Assembly: GCF_032854445.1 (NCBI RefSeq)
Contig: NC_088299.1
Location: 17,665,608-17,729,607 of the forward strand
DNA from: Liolophura sinensis
Taxonomy: Eukaryota > Mollusca > Polyplacophora > Chitonida > Chitonidae
Reading direction: 5' to 3'
Length of the DNA stretch: 64,000 nucleotides
The position numbers and the translations under genes were made by a program. The notes below the pieces were generated by a model. It was not told the origin of the DNA, did not search any database, and worked only from the letters and a program-made list of their open reading frames with translations. This document shows positions 1 to 10,820 of the stretch, in pieces (the stretch's first letter is position 1; each line of letters begins with the position of its first letter).

Positions 1-231
1 CATTTTTGTACCCAAATCCTCACCTGGTAAAACATGATACATAATCCTAGATCCTAGTGGAGATACAACCATCGGCCACCTGCCCGGCCACCTGGCATTT
101 AGGCTGATAACTCACTCCAAGTCTTCAATTTAACGAAGTTTCCATTCACACGTTTACTTAATGCAGATCTCTGTTATTTTGTCCATAACATGGTGGTTTA
201 CTTATTACGTAGTTCTAGTTGGCAGAAATGA

Positions 232-232
232 A

Positions 233-320
<88 letters not shown>
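232..320. repeat. (AAT)n microsatellite
   Basis: About 29 uninterrupted AAT/TAA triplets. The polyasparagine reading frame across it is an artefact of the triplet repeat. Confidence 0.97.
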
Positions 321-321
<1 letters not shown>

Positions 322-1456
322 ATATTTCAGGCAAAAGTCAATAGTTAAGTAACTAACTAAATTAGAAGTAATTTCGGAAATGTGGAACTACTGTGTCTCT
401 GGTGAGCTAAATCAAGTGGCTTTGTAAATCCAAAGACGAATCTTTGTCACTATTTTAATCATTAAAAATTCTGTATATCACAATGGTTTGAAAGTGGCGC
501 TATTTTCTGGTGTCAGATACGAAACTTTAGGCAGGGGGTTGCCGTTAACAACTTTAAGTTTGTGCAAGGCCAGTAGATGCATACCTCTGGCTGTATCTTA
601 AGAACAGGCTTTAAAACATGTTTTAATCTGTTTGTCTTTTTTCCGATTTTCAGGAATATGTTTCCTCATCACTTTGGATCAAAAACTCCTCTAAATCTGG
701 TGACATTTGCCAACATTTGAATCTCATCGGTATTCAAAAATGTGTTCAAATTTGACTATTTGCATTGCTTTTCATCAATTGTATTAATGCATCAGTGACA
801 TCACAGGTAGACGATATTTTGTAGCACTTGTTTAAATGAAAGGAATGAATAAAAATGTATGCGTGTATTACGTAAATATTTTTAACTGTCAGCTTCCGAT
901 ACTAGATTCAGACCTTCAACTGTATAATTTGCCCATTAGCTGATGCATGTATTTATTTTGCTCCAGGAATTAAGCTGTCATATGGATACTAATGAATGAC
1001 TAAATGCTCACACAAATGGAGAAGTTCAGTTAGAAAATTGCAATTTCAGATAACGTTTTGTGCAATTTTGATTCCATTTCATTGAACCATGTATGAAATA
1101 TTTTTCACATGTACAAAACCCACATTCGCTGCAAGGAGTTAATTACATTGTTGGGGTTTACCTGACTAGTTTCATATTCTAAAAGGAGTTCTAATTCAGT
1201 AAATCTGTCTACAGATTCGAACTAAACGATCTTAAATGAGATCCTAGAATATGTGAGAACAAAGCTCACACCTGTCCGAAGTGGAGAAGTTCTCATTAGT
1301 TTGGAATTAGACATTGCCTTATCCAGTAACCGATCGATCAAAAATTAAACTGTGTAATACAGAAATAATAAGCCATTGTCTTAAGCTATGAATCTGCATG
1401 CTATAATTGTAGTGTTACATTTCATATGTTATTACATATTTCATTAGTAACTGGAT

Positions 1457-1458
<2 letters not shown>
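321..1458. other. No recognisable feature
   Basis: AT-rich sequence with frequent stops in all frames. The only structure seen is the first arm (1265-1298) of a 34-bp direct repeat whose second arm is at 1653-1686. Confidence 0.5.
1265..1298 (+). repeat. Direct repeat, first arm
   Basis: It matches 1653-1686 at 32 of 34 positions (core CACCTGTCCGAAGTGG). The arms lie 388 bp apart and flank the CA microsatellite. They could be two fragments of one dispersed repeat or a local duplication; no terminal repeat chemistry is visible. Confidence 0.7.

Positions 1459-1514
<56 letters not shown>
1459..1514. repeat. (CA)n microsatellite
   Basis: About 28 perfect AC dinucleotides. Confidence 0.97.
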
Positions 1515-1516
<2 letters not shown>

Positions 1517-3009
1517 CCACTAACCATTCGTGCCTACTTCGTCCAAACTCTGTGATAGGAGACATACACTTCTGGACAATCTATAACATCTTGCAGGTCG
1601 ACGTAAAACCATGGGCGCCCTTGCCAAGAATTTCAATCTTTGATCAACAGATCTCACACCTGTCCGAAGTGGGCAAGTTCTCATTATCTCCATGCCAAGA
1701 TTGATCCGTACACCAAAAGCACAGACTAATCATAGCGTACACACAATCACTAAAAGACAAAGCGACGGCAAGGTTCTGATTTCCAACAAGCCGCATAGAC
1801 TTAACCGAATGATTACATATTGCGACCCAGGGAGCACTGAACCCCCAAAAGATATATCCAGATTGCCATTACCATATACGCCTTAGGGGTTCTACAAGTA
1901 CGTGCACAAACCTAATTTTCAAAATCACGGGTCAATGCGTCTCTCTAGTTCAATCTGAGGTGTTCTCCGCGCATTTAAACCCCTAGCCAGTGGAACATAA
2001 AACATCTTGCAAACGAATCCATAGGCTGCCAGAGCTTTAACTGAACATCTCCATTATTTTCAATTTACTCTCGACTCCCTACATCCGGTTTGTGTGGCTA
2101 ATACACGGACTAGCTCCACATCATCTTCTGGGAATGCCTGTCATCGAACGGAAATGATTTGCTTGTATCTTGTGCAGTTCAGGGAATTCGCCTCTAACGA
2201 CCCGCCACAAAGCCACCACGGCAATTTCTCAAAAAGTCACCGGGTTAAGCTCTTAGAGCTTGTTAAGGAGGCTATGTGTTTTGGATCTTTGATCCCCCTA
2301 AACCTTTAGTATAAAATAAGACTGGCACTGACGTGAAGGCTGATTCAGTCAACTACTCAAAATTTATGTCAACACTTAAATTTAATTGAAACATGACGTT
2401 AGTTTCATGCTTTATCGCATTGTCACCATAATACTTGGGGAAACCATGAAAATTTTGGCTTTTCGTATGTCTACACTCAAGCATGAAAATTTTATTCAAT
2501 ATAAGCCGAACAGTTCTTACCTACGTCAGCCGCTTATCGTCATACTTATCCATTTTGATCACCAGCAGTTTGAAATCATGACATTTCTAAAACTGACTCT
2601 GTCGATCTAGTGAAAATGTATTAATAACAGGTCAATGTCCTGGGTTGACGTCTATGTTACTTAGCGTTGGATGGTGCTTCAAAATCGATGCTAAAGACGA
2701 ATTAAACTGTGCTTTCACATTGCGCTAAACTATGCAGCTTTTTGTTCTTTTATACACTTTTATGAAAAATATAAGGCCGTTTGACAGTACTTATAACTGG
2801 AAAACAACATGTAGGCCTACGTACTAATATGATCTTTGCCGTGTACGAATTTGAAAAAAAAAACAGGCCTGTTTTAGAATGATCTTAAACGTGAACAATT
2901 CAAATACATTTAAATCCTCCTGAAACAATCCCCAGAAACTCTCGAAGTTTATTCTTGTCCCTTTTGATCACTTGCATAAAAATGTGACCTTTGTAAACTG
3001 ACTGAATTC
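1515..3009. other. No recognisable gene
   Basis: Apart from the second arm of the direct repeat (1653-1686), only short open frames without splice context or familiar motifs are present. Confidence 0.5.
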
Positions 3010-3666
3010 TCTATATGTACCTGTTAAAATAGCCTAACTACTGTAGCAGCTTATTATTATAAGGCCACTGTAACAAGGTAGGTTATATAGCCAGCTACAG
3101 TAGTTAGATTATTGTAACAAGGTAGGCTATATATTCAGTCACAGCATTGTAACATTGTAACAAGGTGGAGCTTTTTCATTCAGTTACAGTAGTTAGACCA
3201 TTGTAACAAGGGCAACGGGGTAGGCTGCATACCCAGCTTAGTTTTCCATAGAGTTGTATACCTGTTACAATGGCCTAACTGCTGTTGCACCTTATTATGA
3301 TTAGGCCATCGTAACATGGTAGGCTATATAGCCAGTTACAGCAGTTAGACCATTGTAACAAGCTAGACTATACATTCAGCTAAAACAGCTAGACCATTCT
3401 AACAAGGTAGGCTATAAATTCAGCTACACCTGTGAAGCAATTGTTACTAGGTAGGCTAGCAGTTAGGTCATTGTCACAAGGTAGATTATCCATATATCCA
3501 GCTGCAACCGTTAGGCCTTTGTAACGGGCTACATACCCAGGTGGATTCTCCAAGGAGCTGTATCTGCTGTAGCAGCTTGTTATGATTAGGCCATCATTAC
3601 GAGGTAGGCTACATACCCAGCTTCAGCCGTTAGGCCATTTAACAAAGTAGGCTACATACCCAGCTG
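3010..3666. repeat. Diverged tandem repeat of about 48 bp with longer-period structure
   Basis: Roughly twelve degenerate copies of a unit built on GGCCATTGTAACAAGGTAGG followed by a CTATATAGCCAGCTACAG-like segment. A longer variant containing CTGTTGCACCTTATTATGA-like sequence recurs near 3010, 3240 and 3545, so units are grouped with a period of about 230-300 bp. Copies differ by many substitutions and small indels, suggesting an old array. Confidence 0.85.
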
Positions 3667-4109
3667 TGCTACACATGCATAATCAGTCAAATTCTCAGAC
3701 TTTCACTAGGAAAGATTGTTTTGAAAATTTGACTTCGACCGTGAGGAGATTTCTAAACCTTTATTATTTACAAGCTGACATGGGGGACCTACCCGCAGAA
3801 TAAATAGACTGTAAGTGTTTAATGTTTTATCACAAAATGCAACCATTACTTATCTTCTGCAGTCCTTGAATCAGCCCCATCCTACGTCCAGACATATACA
3901 GCGTACCTGGACATAAGAGCCTATATGTTGTAATCGAACTCAGTCACGATGTCCTGACATCTTGATAATCGTCCTCTGCCATTACATGTCTTCAGAAATC
4001 TTGACATTTCCAAAACTGTCCGTTTCCACATGAAGACATTGTGATAATCTGGAGTCGTTCTCCACAAGTCTCCCAGTGCTTCAGTCTCTTTTTATATTTC
4101 CGTCTAAAA

Positions 4110-4280
4110 CGGAACATACATGTTCCTGCGTGAAATGACTCAACTAGAGGCTGCGTGGCCAAAAAGCGGAACATACATATTCCTGCGTGAAATGACTCAA
4201 CTAGAGGCTGCGTGACCAAAAAGCGGAACATACATGTTCCTGCGTGAAATGACTCAACTAGAGGCTACGTGGCCAAGAAA
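4110..4280. repeat. 57-bp tandem repeat, three copies
   Basis: CGGAACATACATGTTCCTGC begins units at 4110, 4167 and 4224. The period is 19 codons, which explains a short minus-strand open frame. Each unit contains the near-palindrome GGAACATACATGTTCC. Confidence 0.93.
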
Positions 4281-4526
4281 TTGTCAATTTGGAAGACGGA
4301 ACAAAATGAGCGGTGTGAGTTAGCCCGGGTAGTATACACTATTCTTAGTTCCACTTTACACATAATCTTACCGTAAACGATGGATTGAAGAAATGGTTAC
4401 ATCTATACTCTCTATCTCTTTTAAAATCGAGATGGAAAAACTACATTTGTTTACTTATCATTTGTTCAACCGCACACATTTATTACCGAGTTGGTAATCT
4501 CTTTCTTACGTCAACTGACTCGCATG

Positions 4527-4528
<2 letters not shown>

Positions 4529-4613
<85 letters not shown>
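4529..4613. repeat. (ATT)n microsatellite
   Basis: About 28 perfect ATT triplets. The polyleucine frame over it is an artefact. Confidence 0.97.
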
Positions 4614-5095
4614 GATGTCATAAAGACGAACTGCAAACTGTGAATTACACAGGGATGTCAAGTGTTATGCGGAGATGACCTCCATTATTATTACACAAAT
4701 AATATGTGTTTTTTTAAGGCAGAATATATACTAATAAGGTATACTTATACTAAGGTATAAAATTGAGACAAATGAACATGCAGTCAAATAGGCAGATCAA
4801 CTGATTTTTAGTTTGAGTACATTTTGGAGTAATTTATAATTTTGAATATGTTCTGCTAAGCGACCAATTCTGTTTCCACTTTTTGCCCAGTGGTTAATCA
4901 ACAGATTTTGATATACGAAGAATAAGAATACATTTGGCTTAAAGACGATTTACTGTCATTAATGTCAGGTAGACAAGGTAAGACAACAACCTGTTCTCAC
5001 TCCAAGAGATTCAGAATTCTAACCTGTCTACGTCAGAATTCAAATGAATCTTTCTTCTCATCCTTTCACAGATCTTTATTTTGCTTTATTTCCAG

Positions 5096-5470
5096 TTTAC
5101 ACGAGACAATTTTAAAAATCTTGATGTATCCGCGGGACGGTTACTGGCAATCGTGTGTGACGGTACAAACGGTGTGGCTGCCAGCGTGCTGGGATTAAAC
5201 GACGCCTTTATGCAACACTCGTGCAAAGCGTACGGCGCAGTGGCGGCCATAGAGCGCACGGATCAGCAGCAGGTGCCCGCGCCAGAAAAGAGAGTCCACG
5301 GACTGAACTTCGATATGACGGCGTACGGTATGGACACAGTAGAACCGGATGGCAACGAAGGTTTCCACCTGAAGATATTCGGCAGTCCTCGCACCCGTTA
5401 CATGACACTGTGTATACCCAAGTGTGATACAAAGCTGGTTAAAGCGCTTAGAGTGATATTAGATCGGTCG
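5096..5470 (+). CDS. Putative RAD9/PCNA-like sliding-clamp protein, exon 1 of the visible model
   Basis: A 125-codon open block between a good acceptor (pyrimidine-rich tract ending TTTCCAG at 5095) and a strong donor (GTAAGT at 5471), phase 0 at both ends. The peptide reads DNFKNLDVSAGRLLAIVCDG near its start and EGFHLKIFGSPRTRYMTL near its end. This resembles the first lobe of PCNA-fold clamps: strand, ligand-like turn, then the helix with NDAFMQHS, then paired strands. In RAD9-family proteins this lobe belongs to the 9-1-1 DNA-damage checkpoint clamp, loaded onto DNA in the nucleus. Similarity is by eye and remote; HUS1 or another clamp is possible. The N-terminal strand and start codon would lie in an upstream exon I could not find. 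Codon use is GC-richer than the flanks, consistent with coding. Confidence 0.5.
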
Positions 5471-6092
5471 GTAAGTTACCTTATGGCGACAAATCCCTGT
5501 AGGATAACATGATGAGTTCTTCTCTGCCCGACGCTCTAGCGGGGAAGTTGAGGAATTCATTAGTGTGGACTGCCCGAAGCCATCGTGCTTGATGGCTGCT
5601 GGCTGGCGAGGGTGTGAAGACTGGGACTCCGGGGGGTAGTGTCAATTTGGAGGCGGCTAAGTGCTTTACCTACTCCACCGATTGAGCATGTCATTGAAAG
5701 TCGATCACCCTAGTTCAAAAGACACCTGAATAGCAAAAACAGAGAAACTTTGCACACAAAATTGCAACTTGCGGAGTTAAAAGGTTACACGAAATTTCAT
5801 CAGTTTAATTTGCTTGCCATATATGTCTTGACAATGGGCATATAAAACGTTCCTGTCAAGCAACCTCAGAGTAATTAGGTATATCAGATGTTTAGTATCT
5901 TTCGTGAAAACTGTTTAAAGACTTAACAGCGCTGTTTATCGTTCTCGAAACCAGCCAGGAGCTACATCTAAATATAACGGGCAAGAGTTCACCTTTGCAA
6001 AGCAGCAGTTAGGGGTTTCCTGGGAAAGCCGTTTGACACTGTCTGAGTAAGAAACAGTATCTTGTTTGTATTTTTTCACACCTCTGTTTCAG
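5471..6092 (+). other. Intron 1 of the clamp-like gene
   Basis: Bounded by GTAAGT and a TTTCAG acceptor. It contains no repeat I recognise. The stretch at 5520-5700 is GC-richer but has no clear tRNA-type boxes. Confidence 0.45.
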
Positions 6093-6309
6093 ATGATGAG
6101 GAATATATTCCAGACATGTTTCAATACGTACAAGTCAAGCGAGGAATCCAATATATCAGACTCTTTTGCTCTAAAATATATGAAATTTAGCCCACGTTTG
6201 TTCGAGATAAAGTTGTCTCAGCGAGAGGAGACCGTCGCCTATTACGAGGACTTCGATATGTTTGTGTTAGCTGAAGGGGATTCGGCTCGGAGCTACAACT
6301 TCCATACAG
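6093..6309 (+). CDS. Putative RAD9/PCNA-like sliding-clamp protein, exon 2
   Basis: A 72-codon block preceded by CACCTCTGTTTCAG and ending at ACAG followed by GTCAGT. It starts in phase 0, matching exon 1, and ends one base into a codon. Residues YMKFSPRLFEIKLSQREETV followed by an acidic stretch and FNFHTG-like YNFHTG resemble the linker and start of the second lobe of RAD9 proteins, where a conserved hydrophobic-Pro-x-Leu segment precedes the second set of clamp strands. Downstream a SINE B copy starts about 75 bp inside the intron. Confidence 0.5.
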
Positions 6310-6383
6310 GTCAGTACGTGGAAAACGCAGGTATATGCTGAATAATGGTCACAGTTTGGTATTTTAATGTGTAGCTTCTTACC

Positions 6384-6519
6384 TGCCGCAACCTGCAGAT
6401 GGTCGTGGTGTTCCTCCGGCTCTATCAGGTTTCCTACCACCGTAACGCTGGCTGCCGTCGTGTAAGTGAAATAGTCTTGAGTAACGACGTAAAACATCAA
6501 TCAAGTAAGTACGTAAATA
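6384..6519 (+). mobile_element. SINE family B, 5'-truncated copy
   Basis: Carries the family B body (CCTGCAGATGGTCGTGG, TTTCCTACCACCGTAA) and the terminal CGACGTAAAACATCAATCAA tail. The tRNA-like head is missing. It lies in intron 2 of the clamp-like gene. Confidence 0.85.
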
Positions 6520-6671
6520 CATGTGTGTACCAAGTATAAACGATTTGTAATACCCCACAGTCAGATGATATCAATAAGAGGGGGGGGGGTCAATGTGAGC
6601 TTAGCTTAACTGGGACTTAAGACTACATAATTGCCTTCGGCCAGTATGTGGTGTGCATATATATCTATAAT

Positions 6672-6828
6672 GAGTGAGTGCTTGGAGAACGTCGTACTTA
6701 ACAATTTTTCAGTCATATGACGACGAAGGGATCCTTAGGACGCATGTAATGTGCCTCCTTGATTTCCACCGCTCTTTTATCTAGAGCTGCTTCACTGAGA
6801 CTTACCGAAGGCAAGTAAGCCGCGCCAT
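6672..6828 (-). mobile_element. SINE family A, partial copy
   Basis: Contains the family A tail complement (ACGTCGTACTTAACAATTTT, CATATGACGACGAAGG) and the middle segment CTTACCGAAGGCAAGTAAGC. The tRNA-like head is lost where it abuts the SINE B copy that follows. Confidence 0.85.
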
Positions 6829-7074
6829 CGAGAGATCTAGTACGCTAGGACGGCGTAATGATCGGATCCCCCATTAGTGCGGTCGCTGTCAGTTCAAGCC
6901 CACCTCACGCTGGCTTCCTCTCCGACCGTACGTGGGAAGGCCTGTCAGCAACTCGCGGATGGTCGTGGGTTTCCCTCGGGCTGTGCCCTGTTTCCTCTTA
7001 CAATAATGCCGGCCGCTGTCGCATAAGTGAAATATTCTCAAGTACGCGTTAAACAACAATCAAATAAATAAATA
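6829..7074 (+). mobile_element. SINE family B, near full length
   Basis: Includes a tRNA-like B-box region (CTGTCAGTTCAAGCCC), the conserved body (CGTACGTGGGAAGGCCTGTC, GGATGGTCGTGGGTTTCCC) and an AAATAAATAAAT tail. It directly abuts the preceding reverse-oriented SINE A. Confidence 0.88.
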
Positions 7075-7079
7075 CTTGG

Positions 7080-7265
7080 GTCAAAAACTACCAGAAAAGC
7101 TAGGGTCAGATGTGACCCTGATATCCAGGTTATAGACATGACCAACTCTAAATATTAGGGTCACTTATCAAACCCTATAAGTTATGGTCACGCGACCCAA
7201 AAATTAGGGTTGACCTACGCCATGAATAAGGGTGACATAATCCTAAAATCTAGGGTTACTCGACA
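7080..7265. repeat. Cluster of degenerate AGGGTCA/TGACCCT motifs
   Basis: At least eight TAGGGT or GGGTCA motifs in both orientations at irregular 15-40 bp spacing, often preceded by AT-rich AATAT. It looks like a decayed short tandem repeat with inverted units. It is too irregular to be a telomeric tract. Confidence 0.55.
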
Positions 7266-7272
7266 CCATTAA

Positions 7273-7406
7273 ATAGAGTGAGTGAGCGAATGAGTGCTTG
7301 GGGTTTAATGTCGTATTTAACAATTTTTCGGTCATATGACGACGATGGAATCCCTAAAGTGCATGTAAAGTGCCTCCTTGCTGCAGGACGAATTTCTACC
7401 GACCGT
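7273..7406 (-). mobile_element. SINE family A, tail-half copy
   Basis: Retains GAGTGCTTGGGGTTTAATGT, the TCATATGACGACGATGGAAT segment and GTGCCTCCTTGCTGCAGGAC. It is truncated before the tRNA-like head. Confidence 0.87.
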
Positions 7407-7774
7407 AGAATTTTGACAGTTTACATCGTCGACCATATAAGATGCAGGTTGATTCCTGTGTTAGGTTTTGTTACCAGCCTCTGGCAATTTTTAATAAATA
7501 CTTTATTGCTGAAGCAGATGGATAGGCCGCGTATATGTCGACCGGGTGTCAGTATACTGTGAAGTTAGTGGGATGTTTTATCTAATGTCTCGTCACACTC
7601 TCGCCGTTGTTTTGTTCTCTATGCAGTAGTCATTTATACTTTAATCTTGCATAATCCAGGATTCTGCTCCTGAATTAAGCATCCCCGCCGTTTCCTCTAT
7701 TTGCATCGTTATCAAGGGATTGTATGGTGAATGTAATGACGGCATTTTGAGAAATTCTAGACCAGTAACGTCTA

Positions 7775-7920
7775 ATAAATTGTAAATAACATCACTGCAT
7801 TTGCATGAACAGTTGGGATAAACCCATAACTGAGGTAAATTGACAAGAAGTCGTATTTCACCTGTTATGTTTTACCAACTATCACACTGCCGTAGCTGCT
7901 CTAGTTTCACTTCCCAAGAT
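7775..7920 (+). repeat. Dispersed repeat DR-1, partial copy
   Basis: Matches the left part of the element inserted at 33626: the order GTGAACAGTT-like, ACTGAGGTAAAT, GACAAGAAG, TGTATTTCA, then CAACTATCACACTG and GCTGCTC is shared. This copy has no tandem array. It sits in intron 2 of the clamp-like gene. The element class is not recognised. Confidence 0.65.
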
Positions 7921-8706
7921 ACAGCGTTTTGTATTCGTATGTGACGGAAGCAAACATGTGAGACATTATCTAAATTACTTGACATAAACGATCCACCAGC
8001 TTTCTGGTCAATATTGCATTAGCTGGGGTCATTCTGGGGCAGCGCGAGGGAACGAGAATAATAAGCTCTAATTTAGGCTCTGTCCTGTTTTCCTGAGTGG
8101 CAATTTGTTTTCTCGGAAACGTGTTAAGATTCTGGGTGAAAAAGGGTTGCCTGGAAATGGTCGCCAGTGCGCGACACGCATTTAATTTTAAATGGAACCG
8201 CGGTGATATAAATGTATCTGTAATAACGAAACAAAATATTGCAGTCTTGTTCCCTAAAACAACTTATGAATAATTGATCTTCACGTCTTGTGGTTTGCCT
8301 CTCTCCTTGCCAAAGCTGGTCTAATTGAGCAACTTACTCTACGAATGATTTATGTATAGACCACTCCGTCATGTGGCGTAATTATACTAAAAGCATCCGC
8401 TCTACAATCCACATGCACTTATCATCCAACATGCTATCGTGCTTCTTCTGGACGGAATCATGTAGCATTTTTCAGATGGGTCAGGATGAAGGAAGAGTCT
8501 GTGTCAAGTCATGCGCCTCTTTTCAAACGACTTGCCCTTGTCTAATATTGCTGGAATATTATACTCAAGTGCTGTATAGCCTAAATGTTGTGATCGACAA
8601 TAGCTCTGCATTTTTTGTTCAACATTTTTTTTCACTCCTTTTCTTTCCTTTTGTTCTGCTCATTGACCAGTTTTTACGAAATAACTTTCGGCTGCATTTC
8701 ATCTTT

Positions 8707-8958
8707 CATATGCTTACTGCAACTTTCACTGTACAACTTTACTTAGATTCACATCAGTACAACTACCATATGCTCACTGCAACTTTCACCGAACAACTTA
8801 GTTTGAATTCACATCAGTACAACTACCATATGCTCACTGCAGCTTTCACCGAACAACTTAGTTTGAATTCACATCAGTACAACTACCATATCCTCACTGC
8901 AGTTTTCACCAAACAAATGTGAATCCGAATTAAGTTGTTCGGTGAAAGCTGTGAAAAC
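8707..8958. repeat. 60-bp tandem repeat with terminal inverted piece
   Basis: CATATGCTCACTGCAACTTT starts units at 8707, 8767, 8827 and 8887. The last is cut short and followed at 8919-8958 by a reverse-complement piece of the unit (GAATTAAGTTGTTCGGTGAA), so the array end can fold back. The 60-bp period keeps one frame open, which explains the 183-residue open frame at 8371-8922. Confidence 0.93.
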
Positions 8959-9948
8959 TATATATAGTTGACTACATTTCAGCCTGTATTTATAGTAAAA
9001 TCGGCCACTTTGGGCTACGTGCACTGGGGAACGCCAATTGCCCATCTATTCAATGTGGCTGTAAAATAGTACTTCCGACGTTTTCTTCTTTTTTTTGTAT
9101 TTATTGTGAAGGCCTAAAATCTGACTTCTGTACGCCTGTTGTGAACTGACACAAAGACATAACCAAGCGAAATGTACAATACTACGACTTGCAAGGCTCA
9201 TATCTGACTTTCAACACATATACCCTACACCAGAAAACAAACACAGATAAAAAAGTAAAATTGAAAACAAAGACAAAAACAACACATGCGGATAAAATTA
9301 AGAAATAAAACCTAGCCAGCAATGTTCTGTTCACCTACCGATAACTCACATGCATCAGACGAGACTTGTCTACTGTTTGGAGCAGTGTGTAATCTGGTTG
9401 ATTTGAGCATGGCAAACTTTTATTTCTTTATATTGATGAAAGAATGTGACTTCTTGATTTCGACATTTAAAACAAGCGGGAATGAACGTTCGCTCTCCCC
9501 TGTTTGTTAAGATGCAGCTGTCTGTCTTGTTGCTGATATCACCCAGTGGTGAATTAAGTCCCCCTATATTTGTGCTATGTTAATGCTTCCTCTTGATGTA
9601 TACATAAAGCAGTAGTTCTTAATCTGTCACTGAAAATCGTTAACATTTACACGTAAACAGATGGCGGAAGTGGAATGAACTGTCGCAAAATAATGTCAGA
9701 GCTGTCAGATTGTGAAGAAAGGCAACGCTCCCACAGCACAATCCACACATCACCCTAACCCTTTATTTATGATTGAAATGACACAGGGGTGGGGGGGGGG
9801 TGGATTTCTTAGACGCCAGGTGCGCATGTGTTGCCAATCTGACCACACTTCGTTCACATTGTTTTAAATGCTAAAGTTTTTGAAATTATATTAGAATAAC
9901 GCGTGAGCCAAGCAAAGACGCTCAAATAATGTTAAGAAAACCCTTTAC

Positions 9949-10080
9949 AAAAGAGCGGTGGAAATGCGTCCTGTCACAGGGAGGCACATTACACGTACAT
10001 GCACTCTAAGAACTCCTTCGTCGTCATATGACTGAAAAATGATTAAGTACAACGCTAAACCCCAAGCACTCACTCACTTA
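9949..10080 (+). mobile_element. SINE family A, tail-half copy
   Basis: Carries AAAGAGCGGTGGAAATGCGT, GGAGGCACATTACACGTACA and the terminal TCATATGACTGAAAAATGAT with ACTCACTCACT. The head is missing. Confidence 0.88.
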
Positions 10081-10292
10081 TAGAAAGGAAACATTCTTCT
10101 GCATAGCGTTTTTGTAAAAACGAGGAACGTTTCGAATCCTGACTATGATACATATCTCATCTATGTCTGTGACTTCGTTTTCAGAGCAAACTGGTTACGT
10201 AAGACTCATGTGATACAACGCAGGTCAGTCCAGTTCATATTCGAAAATTCATTGCCCGGGAAAATATACCCTACTTTTATGCTCTGTTTTAG

Positions 10293-10420
10293 GTATGGAC
10301 GTGAACGTTGGCCTGAAGGGCTTGGAGACGCTTCAGCAGTTCATCAACATGGCTGCCTGGTGTGAAAGTGAACACGCCATTTTGGAAACTCTGTTATTCA
10401 AAGCAAATCACTCCGAGCAG
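10293..10420 (+). CDS. Putative RAD9/PCNA-like sliding-clamp protein, exon 3
   Basis: Acceptor GCTCTGTTTTAG ends at 10292. The first two bases complete the glycine codon opened by exon 2, and the block ends in phase 0 at CAG followed by GTTTGT. The peptide begins GMDVNVGLKGLETLQQFINM. The Gly-Met-Asp, the alternating hydrophobic strand and the Leu-Lys-x-Leu-x-x-Leu-x-x-Phe helix match the second-lobe signature I associate with RAD9 proteins, and the spacing to exon 2 is what the family requires. Phase agreement across three exons is the strongest support for a real gene. Later exons (third strand set and regulatory tail) were not found with confidence. Confidence 0.5.
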
Positions 10421-10760
10421 GTTTGTAAAGAGTTCCTGCGCTCAGGACTTCGGGACTATTTGTTTTCGTGATGAGAGAGGAAAACTTCCATAAACCGCTC
10501 CTGTATTCAACCGCAAAAGTGGGTTAAATATGACATCTTTACCACCTGTGTATGCTTCTTGGGGAAAAGAGTTGCACATTCCATTTTTGTGTACTAAACT
10601 GCACTTTCTACCACGGGGCTTTACCAAAGCCAGAGTGTACATTATTTCTCTGACATGATTTATTACTGGCGGAGATTTGCATATGTAACGACACCAGTGG
10701 TCGAATGAGCAAATTCCTGTTGACTGTAATGCCCAGAAGGTTGTGATTGTCTGACTATGA

Positions 10761-10763
<3 letters not shown>

Positions 10764-10819
<56 letters not shown>
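10764..10819. repeat. (GT)n microsatellite
   Basis: About 27 perfect GT dinucleotides, 345 bp past exon 3 of the clamp-like model. Confidence 0.97.

Positions 10820-10820
<1 letters not shown>

Noticed and set aside
7080-7265. Interstitial telomeric repeat
   Set aside because: TTAGGG-like motifs are irregularly spaced, in both orientations and part of longer AGGGTCA words.
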